A stretch of DNA of 64,000 bases from Pachyseris speciosa (taxonomy: Eukaryota; Cnidaria; Anthozoa; Scleractinia; Pachyseridae), in assembly GCA_016490735.1 (NCBI GenBank), contig JAEMWC010000116.1:958501-1022500 (forward strand). Direction: 5' to 3'. Within the stretch, counting starts at the first letter, position 1; each line of letters begins with the position of its first letter. The translations under genes and the position numbers were made by a program. Below, in pieces: positions 42,804 through 55,727 of this stretch. The notes under the pieces are model-generated. The model did no database searches. It worked only from the letters and a program-made list of their open reading frames with translations, and was not told the DNA's origin.

Positions 42804-45223
42804 GCGACTGTCAGGCCACTTATGTCGGTGAGACTGGCAGAAATTTGAATGTAAGACTGACTGAACACAAACGAGTGACGAGAAATGGTGACATCAACAT
42901 AATAATAATAATAAACTTGTTACTTATATAGCGCAAAATTCATTAAAAATATATGATCTAATGCGCTTTACAATTGATAAAAATCATTAAAAATTAAATT
43001 AACTATGCTAAAAATGTAAAACTATATCTAGAGTGCTAATTATATTATAATTACAGAAATAAAAATCACATAACACAGAAATATAAAATCTAAACATTAA
43101 TAAAATACGCTTGCCTAAAAAGATACGTTTTGAGCTCTCTCTTAAATATGATAATATCATCCATAGCCCTAAGGCTTGGCGGCAAGGCGTTCCATAAAAC
43201 TGGAGCAGCAACCGAGAAGGCCCTATCTCCACTGGTTTTGGCCGATTTTACTGCGGGCCAGGCAAGAATATTATTATTATTTGATCTTAAATTATAATTA
43301 GAGTGTTTAAAAGATAAAAGGTTGCTAAGATAGGCTGGTGCAAGACCATGAAGAGCTTTAAAAATTGTTAAATTGAACTTAAAAATAATTCTAAATTTAA
43401 CAGGCAACCAATGAAGCTCTATCATGACAGGTGTGATGTGCGCATAGCGTGGCGTGTTGGTCAGTAACCTGGCAGCTGCATTTTGTACACGTTGCAATTT
43501 ATGAATATGTATAGCTGGCAGACCATATAATAGCGAGTTGCAATAGTCCATACGACTTATGACTAAAGCTTGTAGTAAAGTCTTTGCAGCTTCAAAAGGG
43601 AGGTATTTTCTGATACGCCTAATGTTGTACAATGAAAAGAAAGCTAACTGGCACGTCTTGTTTATGTGGTTGTGAAAATGGAGATTAGAGTCAAACCAGA
43701 CACCTAAATTCCTAGCTTCAGTAACTGAAGGTATAGGCGTGTCACCAACTAAAAGACTATCAGTTCGGATTTTACTAAGTTGCTGGCGAGTTCCAATGAG
43801 CATGAACTCAGTCTTCTCTTCATTCAGCTTCAACTTATCTTCAACCATCCACGCCCTCACAGCCCTAATACACCGCTCCATAGCACACTTTGCCCCCGTC
43901 TCACTTTCAAAACTGCCTGGCTTGAACGACAGGTAAAGTTGAGTGTCGTCTGCATATGCATGGACGTTTGGTAGATGGGTCTTAATAACTTCAAACAGCT
44001 TACTAGCATAGACATAGCATAGACTTTCCATTTACTGACAAACCACACAATCGGCTGGGACTCTGCTAAATGCATTACCTACTGTACTAACTACTACCAA
44101 CGGATCGCACTGGAAAGTTGGTTTACTAACTTAGAACAGGCACCACTGAACCGTTGTCAACAGCTTCCCGCACCTTACAAACAACTTATTGACGATATCA
44201 ACAACAGACAAACAATAGACACACCGACTAATTTGACTAACAATACACCTACGAACATTTGACTAACCATGGCGTAAAATCCCGGACATCGCGCCCGCGG
44301 AACGGCAGCGGCTATCTCGTATTACCGAAACAAACTTGGCGATTTCGTTTATAAAGAAATGTGTGAGGTGAAATCTAATATTTGAGCTTATGATAACTTC
44401 TAGCGTACCTGTATAACTTTCCAAGTTGGAAACGACCAGGTGAAAACATCCTCAATTCCACTATGTAAAATGCATATATTCACCAGTTCGGTAACACCGT
44501 CCATTTTAAGCATGTTTTTAGCCGTTCTCTCGCTCTTTTTGCCCTTCTATTTTCTGTGGGAAGTTGTTGAAGTAGCAGTCCTCCACCGTAGCTGGGCGAG
44601 TTTCTTTTCAAGTGGTCGATTTTTCCAAGTTCATTCCTTAAAGTTGGCATCGAGTCCCACATACACAGCGATTTTCAGGGAGATTTAACACGATTAATCG
44701 CGTCCACTTTGACGATGGATATATGAAGTTAGAAAAGGAGAAGCATTCCTGACCATCATGACTTTCCGTTCAACAAGCGACATCTCGGCCAAATGTGCCT
44801 CAAATGTCCCTCAAAAGGCATCGTTCGATAGCTTTTTTCGTGGATTTTGTCCGTCATTGCTCGTTTTGGCAATACCTTCAGCCAGCGGCGTTCATTTGAC
44901 CATAAACATGTTTGTATTTCACCCCTCGATCTGTCCTAAAAATATGGGCCGGGAGGTCACTGCTGAAATCAGCGGTTAAGGCCATTACGCGACAGCGTGA
45001 ATGTAAGTCGCACGAAATTGACAGACAACCAATAACATCACGACTTCGTTGACCAATCACATCAACGACCAGAGTACTTATACCATCTCCTGACATTACT
45101 CCAATCACTTGACTCTGATGATGACTTCCGCTCAGGTTGTCGAAACGTCAGTCAATGTCACCACAAACAGTCCTTCTCAGGACTACACTCACCCGGACGA
45201 TCGTGCTTCACTTAGTTATGATA
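42804..45223 (+). mobile_element. Penelope element, plus strand, split, copy C
   Basis: Copy of 33799-36223: pieces 42804-42898, 44028-44275 and 45019-45223, with the LINE and the unassigned insert in between. Hammerhead-like motif at 45109-45155. Confidence 0.75.
42899..44027 (-). mobile_element. L2/CR1-like LINE, 5'-truncated, copy C
   Basis: Copy of 33894-35037 with the same YADD-containing frame. Near its truncated 5' end it has one CATAG unit fewer, the main length difference between the two 9-kb units. Confidence 0.9.
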
Positions 45224-45689
45224 TGACTCCTGGGTTCAAACCATTCACAATAATAGTTAGAACTGATACACGCCCCTCCCCGGTTATAGGCCCATCTATT
45301 CAAGTCTATTTGAAATTTCCAGCTCGGTTTCACAAGCGGGCTGGAAATTTCACCCCGTGCTGAACTTCTCTTTATGTAATGTGTAATTACAAACGTCTTT
45401 TTAAGAAGATTTGTTCTGGAAGCCGAGCTGAAATCTCAGGTCGGTTAGCCGGGTTGAAATTCACCATGTAATCAGGCCCTTTTTAATAGTAACAATTCTT
45501 TGAAATTGAAATATATCTTTAATATAACAGTCAATTTGCAGTTCTTGGAAGCCACTAAGTGATTAAGAGTTGTTGTAAAATTCATTAATAATTCATAAGA
45601 GTTATGACCAAGTCACATGTATACCTCTCTAAACCCCAATACAAATCAGTAACTTTCATAAAAGAGTCCTGCTCAGCTAATCAGTATGC

Positions 45690-46126
45690 ATTTTATTTTA
45701 TCTTATTTTATTTTATTTTATTTTATTAGCTTCGCCAGAGACCTGGCGGGGACACTACAACAGCTTGCGCCAATTGCTGTTGGCCTGTAACTGCAAATCC
45801 CACCCCTATAACCACATTCTAGTAGAGATAGACCCACCACACCGGGGACTACGTCCCCTACTCTTTTCGAACAATGCGTGGGTTCTTTTGTGTCCCACAG
45901 AATCAATTATGAAGAGTTGTGAGAGGGGGCCTACGGTTTATCATCCTTATCCGAGAAGACTAGAAAGTCTAACCATTTGCAGATGTAATTTACAAAGACA
46001 GCACTTTCTCCTCAATTATTTAAAGACCTTTTAGCTTGAGTGTTGGCCCAGCCGGGATTTAAACCCGCGACCTCCCGCACGGTAGTCCGGTGCTCTACCA
46101 CTGAGCTCACCGGTCGGCGGTCGGCA
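45690..46126 (-). mobile_element. tRNA-derived SINE, copy C
   Basis: Copy of 36690-37126; no differences noticed. Confidence 0.8.
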
Positions 46127-47259
46127 TTAACTTTGATACATAAAGGTAGAGGTCTCCCGCTCATATTTTATCTATTACATAACAATGTAAACAATAAACA
46201 AGTTGGCGATTTAATATTCTTTGATTAGAAATTCGACCTAAAAACAAATCCTGCAAAACTAATCCATTTAATTCATAACAGTTGGTGTCTTTTCGTGTGA
46301 TTATCATACATTTGCTTCATTTTATCAATCGTTTTAACGATTTCTGAGCACCATACTGAGTGACAGAGATAAGTCGGAATTCAGGGTTACATAACGATGC
46401 CCTGATAAATCTTATCCGGCTGTCGGCCTAAATTTGCAGCAAACAAAGAAATGACCACAGAAAGCTAGCAACATTCTCATTTCATCAGAAGAAATTAAAG
46501 AGCGCTATTGAGCCCGGAAGATTCAATAAACTGACACTCTAGGAATAGCTAAATGAACTATCTGATGATCAAGAATTCAAGGCATACTAGTAAAACTGCC
46601 CTTGGAATAGATTCCTGCATAATAATGCAGTTGATGTGCTTCACTTGGTCTATCGCTGCTTCAACTAAGGAAATGAGGTGTTTCTCAGATGATTATAACG
46701 TATTCTCGCTTCAGTCTTATAACGAGTGAAGAGCATTAACCGAACACAAAAAAATACTACTAACAGTAAACTTCAGTCAAGTGCCCACCTAGACACCTTA
46801 GACACCTTCGGATTGCGGATTGCAAACAGAATGGAAACTTAGAGTGTGTTGTCGGTGTAAGTTCATGCATGCTATCTCTTTAACAGTCTATGAAAATGAA
46901 AGTCTGACAAAGTATCACTTCATTTAAAATAAACATATGATAGGGGAACATACAAGCTTGCTTAACTGAAGTATGCTAGATTGGAACCGGCAAAGACGTT
47001 CGATATTATTAGTCAGACAAGAGATTCACAGCCGAGTATTAATGATTTTGTGACACTTACTGATAAAGTTGAAAAGTAACCTGCAGCTAAACCTTTTACG
47101 CCATCTCCTGTTCTCGCCTTTTCATCCAAACAAACGCGTATTTCAGCTGATGTCGATCTCTTGGTTAGATTACATCCTCTGAAGAATTAAACTATTTTGA
47201 TATATTCATTTTTTGGCACTGTTGTTATACGCCCTTTCAACGTCTTCTATTTTGATTGG

Positions 47260-47977
47260 TCTATAAGCCTACCATATCTATTTAAAGATAATTTATGGAC
47301 TTCTGATTCAAGAGCTCCTGCATGCTGGGTCCGGTCCTGTGTGAGCATGCCCTGCAGCTTGATAACGAGACGACTCTTTATAGCATACCCATAACCCTTG
47401 CCTTGATGTCAGCAAACTGTAATTGCAGATCCGGTTCAGTGAAATTGCCCGGGTCTTGCAGAGTTTGTAGATGACGAAGCGAAGTGAAGTGCTTCTTTCA
47501 GTATCATTTAATTGATTTTTATTTCTGAAGAGTTCTCAATACTCTCAGGGCAACGAAAAAAACCACCGACTTACGACTTACAACGTACGTCATTGTTGCT
47601 TACATAACCAATTAGGGCTATAGCTCTGCCAGCCCCTCCCCCTCTGGGGTCTTTAAGTTGTATCGGTTCTTGCACAGTTTGCACATCACATTTGCCGCGT
47701 CATTGCTAGCGTGGCTTGTTTCCTGGAACAATTAAAACTTATTTGGGAAATTTTCTACGCGAAAAGGCAACGTTGAGTAAGTCATTTTAAACTGTTCGCT
47801 CACTGCGAAACGGAGCACAATCAGAAAGAAAAGGGGGGAGAAAAGAAATGTTACGTCACTTCCGGAATTAAGTGGCAAAGCGAAATGCTACTCACTCTAT
47901 TGTCTCACTTGGTTAATTTTTTTCTGGAGAGTTCTCAAAATCCTTACCGATTTATCCAAATACATTTTAACTTACCG
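47260..47977. other. Unique right flank of the duplications, no gene seen
   Basis: Begins CTATAAGCCTACC, just past the duplication break. No domain-bearing frame or repeat recognised. Confidence 0.4.
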
Positions 47978-48370
47978 TAAAAGCTCTATTAAGCCCCCCC
48001 GGGGGCTTGTTTAATATCAGGCCTTATTAACGGGGTGCTTATTTGAGAGGGGGCTTAATAGAGAGGGGAAGGGGGGGGGGGGGGAGAGGATTATTTCAAA
48101 TCTTTGAACACGCCGCTTTCATGTTCAATAGTGAAACTTCATTATATACTACCGAGCAGGAAACAGTATTGTGTGTTTTATTGTAGATTTGTTTAAAAAC
48201 AAACCAACTGGGCCGCATAAAGTTTATTCGTCGTAAGAGGGAATAGGAGGGAATAATTACAAAATCTCGTGTCCCAAAAGGAGTGGGGGCTTGTTACAAA
48301 ACCAACTGTCAAACGGGGGGTTTATTAGAGAGGTGGAGAGGTGGGGGGGGGGGGGGGGCGGTAAGTCTTG
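47978..48370. repeat. G-rich dispersed repeat, copy 2 (uninterrupted)
   Basis: AAAAGCTCTATTAAGCCCCCC, GGGGCTTATTTGAGAGG, TTGAACACGCCG, GTTCAATAGTGAAACTTC, AACAAACCAACTGGGCCGC and AATCTCGTGTCCCAAAAGG in the same order as 2726-4660, without the palindrome and Penelope insertions. It contains two poly-G tracts. Confidence 0.8.
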
Positions 48371-49350
48371 TTATATGATTGCAACGCGCCGAGCTGAAAA
48401 TAACCGATTTCCAAAATTGTTGTTGACACTAATCAATTATTAAAAAGCCTATTAAGCACCTAATTTTATTGGCTCATCAACAATTATCTTTTTTTTTCGG
48501 TTTCACTGGGAATTTTCCCTTTTCAATTTATCGTAAGCAACGGCGGCCAACTGCGAAAAATGATAATCCACCGCCTGAACAACTATCTGCATGGATGACG
48601 GACGGAAAGAAAGAAAGAGATTTTACTTTATTTATAAGTACCTTGGATTCACAAAATATCATCATTTCATGGCGTTACGTTCAAATACAAAATTGTCTAA
48701 CTCAAAGAACATATTTTGCTTATATTAATGTTCACAAACCTCGAATTGTTTTCTTTTGTTCTGAAAGGTACAACTTATCTCATGATAGGTATGAGTATTA
48801 GAAGGTATCGCTTTTGACTGTGTTCTTCCGAAAAAGAGGGTGTTATGAAATTCGGTAATTTCCTTTTCCGATATTCTCTTGTTCCGTCTTCCTGGTACGA
48901 TTGAGGCTGTGAAATATGAAGGGTGAATTTCAGGCCGGGTGGGGGAGGGGTAGGGGGGACGAGGTAGCTTAGGTTTAGAGAGGTCGCCAAAGAGTACATT
49001 AAGGACGTGCTTCATACCAGAGCTTCCTAGTAATCTTCGGCTATCAAAGTGACGATATAAAACAATTAGAGTATTTTTTTATCCATTTCTTCGCGTGATA
49101 GCTGTTTCAATCTACGCCCTCAACAAACATTACGTCTGTGCGCCTGTTCAACCTCGTTCCCAGGCCTTTTTCCCTCACTATAATTTGTTGTGAGTTATGA
49201 TCATAAGATGTTGAGTAAACAATTGATATTCTGTATATCGCAAGCTTCATTCCGGACAAGCAGTACGTAACCCTAGAATTTTATTTACAAAGAGTGTAAA
49301 CTTCCATTTGAAGTATGGAATTCGAACTATAAACAGAGAAGAATTACTTT
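48371..49350. other. No gene supported
   Basis: Open frames at 48469-48801 (plus) and 48725-49015 (minus) overlap on opposite strands and show no domain. A polypurine stretch lies at about 48935-48960. Confidence 0.4.
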
Positions 49351-49351
49351 A

Positions 49352-49617
49352 CTATACATGAGGTAGGGAGCACTATTCATCATGCGCGTATGGCGCACTT
49401 TTGTCTAAAAATAACTTTCAATAAATATGAATAAGTTGATATTGAATTAACTACTATACTCTAATTGGTCAGTGTTTTGTTTGTTTGATTGTTTTTGTTG
49501 TCTAAATAAAAAATACTACACATGCGGTGGGTAGCCATATTCGTCATGCGTGTATGGCGCACATTTTTCTAAAACTAGCTTACAACAGATCGGGATAAGA
49601 TGATATTGAATTAACTG
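49352..49617 (+). repeat. Diverged direct repeat, period about 165 bp
   Basis: TATACATGAGGTAGGGAGC ... TTCATCATGCGCGTATGGCG ... GATATTGAATTAACT recurs as CTACACATGCGGTGGGTAGC ... TTCGTCATGCGTGTATGGCG ... GATATTGAATTAACT. Confidence 0.7.
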
Positions 49618-50990
49618 TCTATGTCCGCTAATGTCTTGATTCGTTCGCTTTTGTGGCCACGCAGCAACCCATAAAATCTATTATCATTCGATACTTTTTC
49701 CCTTCCTTTTCATTGGTCCAGAGCATACCACGTGACCTACAAATAATGGTCTGCTCGTGCGAAGTAACGTCTACCTGTGATTTTGCTGCAAATAATATTC
49801 TGCTCATGCATAGTTGTGTCCACGCGCCCAAGCTCTTCAAATTCAGTGACAAATGGCAGATCGTTTCACGCTTCCTGAAAATAATTATGAAAAACAAGCT
49901 CGGTGATCGAATTATTGAGCTCGGTTTTCGCAAAATATTGTGATTTATCAGTGTCTCGCAGATCAATTATTTGCCGAAGCCGAACTGCTCGCCACTGCCA
50001 AATCATGATATTTTGCTCAAGCTCGTCCAATAATTGTTTATTATTACTTTGCGTGCTTAACCGAACGTCTTGAAGTTGCATTTTACTAAACGTGCGCTGA
50101 AAATAAAGGTTTCCAACGAAATGTGTTAACAGCTTTGCAAACCATCTGCAATAGTCGAACACATGAGTATTTATAATGTGAAAGTCACGTGTTGCTGTTC
50201 TTGTTTTGGTATACTTGTTTTCGGTTTTTTCTATTTTATTTTGTTTCTCTGTTTGCTATTTTGAATCTTCAAAAAAATTGAGTTAAACATAATTCAATAA
50301 GGGGAATTCAGTTGCAGTCTCTCTGCGTAAAAGCGGTTGTCTGAGACTCTGCGACTGCCTGTCATCAAGGCGTTTGCAAATATCTTCTAGCTCTTGTTTA
50401 GTCCTGTGTGGAAAGATAAGACAATACACTGGTCTGAGGAAAATATATCAGAATGAGAACCAATCTAGTACCGTAATACGGCATCTAGAAGTGGTACAGA
50501 TCTGTTGACCTCGCTCTCTATTTAACCAAAACAAAATTTCAGTGATTATTTTTCCACTCTAAAATGGGTGAAAATCGGAAACCAAGCCCACAATGGTTAA
50601 ATACTGCTGGACAGGTGTTGTATTGCTTTACTCAATATGAGGTTTCTGACTCCCTTCGTCCTTTAGGCGTGACTCTTATTTCGCGTTCTTCCCATTACGC
50701 CCGGCGTTCCTGTTTTTCACTGAATCCTGGATACGAGGACAAAAGATGCACAGAGCGCAGGTTTTATCCAAAGCGATTATCAAATCAGAATGTTAGGATA
50801 GCTTCCCAGAAACCAACTGAAACAGACAAGGTTCTTGGCTTTCATAATCAATTAATTGTCCTCTAGATCCCGTCAATTCTGAAGCCAGCGGCAGGAGGGG
50901 GAGAGAAATTAGATGAAACATGAAAGTTCACTTTGGTTGTAAATTTGTCCGTTGTGTTCGCAGCATAGACTCAGAATTCTAAGTGAGGCA
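49618..50990. other. Possible coding remnant on the minus strand, unrecognised
   Basis: On the minus strand 49866-50162 is open, with a protein-like mix (QLLDELEQNIMIWQWRAVRL, AKTELNNSITELVFHNY); a further frame lies at 49628-49966. I find no motif. It may be an old transposon or exon remnant. The plus-strand frame at 50564-50866 looks like chance. Confidence 0.25.
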
Positions 50991-51301
50991 GGCTACAAAA
51001 CAAGGAGCTTCAAGTTCGAGAAAGATGGCGACCGATGGCGAAAGCCTAATCGAGATTTTTCGCCACGATTCGAAGAAGTTATTCAAACCTACAGTCAGAC
51101 ACACCCTCGCGATCTTGATTGTAAAGACATTTGCATTGAAAAACCAATACATGACAAACGTTGAGCGAAGCGAAGCGAAGAGTGGCGTACGGTCGTACTT
51201 TCTTTACTCCGCGACAATTGCTTTAATTTCTTAGTGAATCTTGTTTTACACTCAATTTTTGTTATCGCTATTTGCCATTTACGACTCTAACTAAATTAAC
51301 T

Positions 51302-52096
51302 ATGCCTGAAACTCGTACCGCGAAGGCTGCTAGCACTCAAGGAGCTGATTCCTCGGGATCTGAACTTGTCACAATGGCGACACTGAGGGAGCTGTTGAAA
51401 GTGCAAGAAAGAATGTTTAAGAATTTATTCGACTCACTGTTGGCCAACGTAAACGCACGGCTAGATTCCGTCATCGGCCAAGTCGCAGAAATCAAAGCTA
51501 GACTAGATATTTACGAGAAAGACACTGGCGACTTGAAGGTGAGCCTCGAGTTCTCCCAGAAAGATATCAAGGACTTGAAATCATGCTCATCCCGACTGCA
51601 TGAGGTCGAAGAAGAGATTGAAAAGATGTGCGGTTCCCTCGATTACCACACTGATAAGATCGAATATCTGGAGAACCAAAGTAGAAGGAGTAATATTCGA
51701 ATAGACGGCATTCGAGAGGAAGAAGCAGAAACTTGGGACAACACCGAAACCAAAGTAAAGGAGATACTCAAAGAGAAGCTTAACCTCGATGAAGAACCGG
51801 ATATCGAGCGGGCTCATCGAGTCGGCAGAAGAGCAAATGCTACAACTGGCTCCGTAAGACGTCCAAGGACCATCGTTTGTCGCCTTCGCGATTGGAAGCA
51901 AAAAGAACAGATCATCAGAAGTGCAAGGAGAATCAAGCCCCCTGGAATTTTTGTTAATGAAGACCTGGCACAAGAAACCCTTGACAAGAGGGAAGAGCAG
52001 CGTCCTAAGTTTGAAGAAGCGAGAAGAAACGGGAAAATAGCCTATTTCGTTTTAGACCGACTGGTTATTAAAGACAGAATTGAGCGTCCCAGTTAA
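51302..52096 (+). CDS. LINE ORF1 protein, coiled-coil RNA-binding type
   Basis: The first true ATG is at 51302 (MPETRTAKAA). About 264 residues. Residues 25-120 are a long heptad-rich coiled coil (DSVIGQVAEIKARLDIYEKD, LHEVEEEIEKM). Residues about 125-230 match the RRM-like core of L1-type ORF1p: YLENQSRRSNIRIDGI, then ERAHRVGRR, RPRTIVCRLRDWKQKEQII. A basic C-terminal domain with FVNEDLAQETLDKR follows. It acts as a trimeric RNA chaperone coating the LINE RNA in the known families. The frame is intact, so this protein could still be made even though ORF2 is broken. The short distance to ORF2 (about 75 bp) is normal for this group. Confidence 0.85.
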   Translation: MPETRTAKAASTQGADSSGSELVTMATLRELLKVQERMFKNLFDSLLANVNARLDSVIGQVAEIKARLDIYEKDTGDLKVSLEFSQKDIKDLKSCSSRLHEVEEEIEKMCGSLDYHTDKIEYLENQSRRSNIRIDGIREEEAETWDNTETKVKEILKEKLNLDEEPDIERAHRVGRRANATTGSVRRPRTIVCRLRDWKQKEQIIRSARRIKPPGIFVNEDLAQETLDKREEQRPKFEEARRNGKIAYFVLDRLVIKDRIERPS

Positions 52097-52171
52097 GTAG
52101 CTGTGTAGTTTTGTGCTTTAGCTTTCTATAATATTTATAGTACGTATTTATATGTTTATTATTTATTAGCC

Positions 52172-55100
52172 ATGGCTTCGATTCCTGATCACACTTTACC
52201 TTTTAATGCTTTAGACGATTATAGTTTTAACCTTGCAATTTACGAACTTCAACATGGCCCGGTCCGTTATGATCCTGACACACTTTCCAGCTTAAATTAC
52301 GATCCTTTATTTTCAAGTCACAATCTTTCCCTAACTCGTTCTGACGATATAGATCCTGATGTTAATTTCTGCACAGACGACGTCCATTGTGATTACTACA
52401 TTGAAGATAAATTTAACGAAATGTTGAGAAATGATAATTTATGTGATGAAGATTTTTCGCTTCTACACCTAAATATTCGTAGTCTTCAACGTAATCTAAA
52501 CAGCCTTTCTATTCTTTTGACATGCTTGAATATTAAAGTGCAACTGACCCCAAAATATTTTTTTCGCTTAAATAAATCTTTACACCTGTTCGAAACACAC
52601 CGCGCCTTTTTGCGCCTTTTTTAACCAAATATTGACTTTTTATAGGCTGCAAAAGTTACGAAATTTAGCCATCATCTGTCCCACGACCGAGCTAGTAAGG
52701 GACATGGGTCTATTCCTTACATGACGTCACAAACCGATTTCCATCGCATTAAGTCTTTGTAAACATGCATGCAAAGCAGTTTGTGACGTCATGTAAGGAA
52801 TAGACCCATGCCCCTTACTAGCTCGGTCGTGGGACAGATGATTCGTAACTTTTACAGCCTATAAAAAGACAAGATCTGGTTAAAAAAGGCGCAAAAAGGC
52901 GCGGTGTGTTTCGAACAGGTGTAAAGATTTATTTAAGCGAAAAAAATATTTTGGGGTTAGTTGCACTTTAAGTTCTCTTTAATTGGCGTTTCTGAGACTT
53001 GGCTAAATGATTATTCCCATTCAGTAGACATAGATGGTTTCAATTTTATTCACAAACATCGCCCAAATAGAACTGGTGGTGGTGTTGGCTTATATATTTC
53101 TGACAATCTCGATTTTAAAATTCGCGCTGACTTGAGTTTTGACGATATTGATGTTGCAGAATCTTTGTTTATTGAAATACCAAGACCCCATGGGAAAAAT
53201 ATTATCGGTGGTGTTATTTACAGGCCACCTAATCAGAGAGTTGGTGACTTTGTGTCAAAACACAATGATCTGTTAGCGAAAATCTCTAGAGAGAACAAAA
53301 TATGTTTTATTATGGGTGATTTCAATTTGAATTTAATTAACTTTCAACATCACCAAAACACCGGCGAATTCCTTGATGGATTGCACTCGTATATGTTTTT
53401 TCCCATGATAACAAGTCCCACCCGAATAACTTCTCACACCGCAACATTGCTAGATAACATTTTCACAAACACATTTTTTGATCACTCGACAAGTGGTTTA
53501 TTGATTACTGATATCTCTGATCACTTACCTGTTTTTTCGATTCATTCAAATAATGACTCTTCCAACAGCCACGCTCATGACCCAGTGGTCATTCGAGACA
53601 ATAATAAAGAAAACTTAGCGAGTTTTCTCGAAACGCTAAAACAAATTACCTGGTCCTCCATTGATGGTCATCATGACCCCAAAAACGCGTATAATAGCTT
53701 TATAAAGAAGTATTCTGAAAGTTATAATGTGTGCTTCCCTGTAAAAAAATTAACTAGAAAACAGTGCCGTTTAAATAAACCGTGGCTATCCAATGCGCTT
53801 ATTAAGTGTATTAGGAAGAAAAATAGGCTTTATAAAAAATATCTGCGAAATCCAACAATGGATCGTCAATCAGTTTACAAAAGTTATAAAAACAAATTAA
53901 ATCATTCTCTGCGGACAGCAAAACGTCTATACTACGAGAAGAAATTGAATAACGTTCAATCTAATACTCGTGCTACTTGGAAAGTTTTAAATGAAATCCT
54001 AATCAGAAGCAAAAGAAATTCCAATAGATGCTCAACATTTAAAGCTGAAAATCGTGAAGTTACTGATCCTGTCGAAATTTCCAACAAGTTTTGTAGTTAT
54101 TTCTCAAGCATCGGTCCTAATTTAGCAAGGGGTATACAGTCGTCAGCTTCACACCGTTGTTTTCTTAATGGTTCCTTTACACAGTCAATATTCTTCAACC
54201 CTACAACTCAAGATGAGATCACTGAGATTGGGAAAACTTTTCTTCCAGGCAAAGCAGCTGGCTACGACCAGATTCCAATGACAGTCATTAAGGAGTCCAT
54301 TCTACTTGTTTCTGAATCACTCACCCATATCATAAACTTGTCAATCCAGCATGGTATTGTTCCCGATGAAATGAAAATCGCTCGCGTGATACCTATTTTT
54401 AAATCTGATGATCAGTCGCTTTTCACCAACTACCGACCTATCTCGGTGCTTCCCAGCTTTTCAAAATTCTTTGAAAGAGTTATCTACAATCGTTTAATGC
54501 AATATCTGATGAACTTCAACATCCTCTGTAGTAACCAATACGGCTTCAGGAAAAATCATTCCACTGCACTCGCGCTAATCGACTTGCATGATAAGATCTC
54601 CACTGCCTTTGACCGAGGTGAATTTTGACCTCTCAAAAGCCTTTGGCACTGTAAATCATATCATCCTTTTTGATAAACTCGAACACTACGGTATTCGTGG
54701 CTTAGCGCTGGACTGGATAAGAAGTTACTTTTCAAACAGAAAGCAATATGTTGAATATAATGGCCACCGTTCGTTAAGAAATGAAATCTCCTGTGGGGTC
54801 CCTCAGGGTTCCATCCTCGGACCACTATTTTTCTTACTGTACATTAACGACATCAACAATGCTTCTAATCTATTAAATCTGATATTGTTCGCTGACGATA
54901 CCAATGTATTCATGTCACATAAAGATCTGAACTATCTCTCAGATATGTTAAACTTGGAGATGGACAAACTGTCAATCTGGTTTAAAGCAAACAAGCTTTC
55001 TCTAAATCTTAAAAAGACTAAATTTATGGTCTTTAAACCAAGACAAAAGCGTTCAATTTGTAATATTCAAATAAGTATAGATAATCAAAATATTGTTAAA

Positions 55101-55727
55101 GTAAAGGAGACAAATTTTCTAGGCGTAATTTTGGATGAAAACCTAAATTGGAAGTCGGAAATATCTCACGTTGCAAGTAAAGTTGCGAAGTCAGTCGGTA
55201 TAATATCTAGATGCAGCTTCTTTCTTCCTAAATCGTCTTTACTTATGCTCTACTATTCCTTAATTTATCCGTATTTTTACTACTGCAATATCGTTTGGGC
55301 TTCTACCTATAAAACTAATCTCCGCCGCCTTGTTATCCTGCAAAAGCGCATTATTAGAATTATTAATAAATCACATTATAATGCTCATACTGACCCCATC
55401 TTTAAGGACCTCGGTATACTAAAATTTAATGATATCCATTTGCTTCAACTGGGCCAATTTATGTATTCTTGCAAAAATTCATTCTTACCTCCAAAGTTTA
55501 ATAACAATTTCTCTCAAAGCAATCAATTCCACTCTTACAATACAAGAAATTCCCAGGCCTACCGTCTACCGTATTGTCATACAAACACGAAAAAGTTCTC
55601 GCCCTTTTTTCAAGGGCCTAAGTTTTTTAATTCACTTGACAACAAGATCATCAACTCTCAATCCCTCTCCTCTTTTAAGAAAAAACTGAAGATTAAATTA
55701 TTGAGTAAGTATGAAAACAGTTTATAA
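52172..55727 (+). pseudogene. LINE ORF2 (endonuclease and reverse transcriptase), broken
   Basis: Starts ATGGCTTCGATTCC. The APE-type endonuclease is split: LLHLNIRSLQRNLNSL lies before a MITE insertion at 52537-52969, and FSLIGVSETWLND, NRTGGGVGLYISD, GGVIYRPPNQ, MGDFNLN and ISDHLPVF after it. The reverse transcriptase follows: GKAAGYDQIP, ARVIPIFKSDD, FTNYRPISVLP, NQYGFRKNHST. A second break lies near 54627, where a small deletion removes about six codons before DLSKAF and shifts the frame. Then DLSKAFGTVNH (the family has D where G stands), GVPQGSILGPL, LILFADDTN (catalytic FADD) and a thumb up to 55727. With two breaks it cannot act in cis. Confidence 0.9.
52537..52969. mobile_element. 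433-bp piggyBac-like MITE in the LINE endonuclease
   Basis: Ends AGTGCAACT ... AGTTGCACT are flanked by TTAA on both sides (52533-52536 and 52970-52973). Removing the element with one TTAA restores an open LINE frame reading NIKFSLIG. The arms are almost fully palindromic through AAATATTTTTTTCGC, AAAAGGCGC, and CTTACATGACGTCACAAAC. The unpaired centre is short (about 52745-52775). No transposase. The TTAA duplication and precise reading-frame restoration are the piggyBac signature. Confidence 0.9.

Larger units (their letters stand above)
38260..47259. repeat. Segmental duplication 2, second copy (9000 bp), called copy C
   Basis: Carries the same features as 29255-38259 shifted by 9005 bp, then by 9000 bp after a 5-bp deletion in the LINE. 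It lacks the first roughly 1 kb of the 6.1-kb unit, including the small two-exon gene. Confidence 0.95.

Noticed and set aside
49866..50162. A possible gene on the minus strand
   Set aside because: The protein-like composition is suggestive, but no motif, start or splice support was found; kept only as a weak remark.
51272..51301. An upstream start for the LINE ORF1
   Set aside because: The upstream extension begins with TTG; the first ATG is at 51302.
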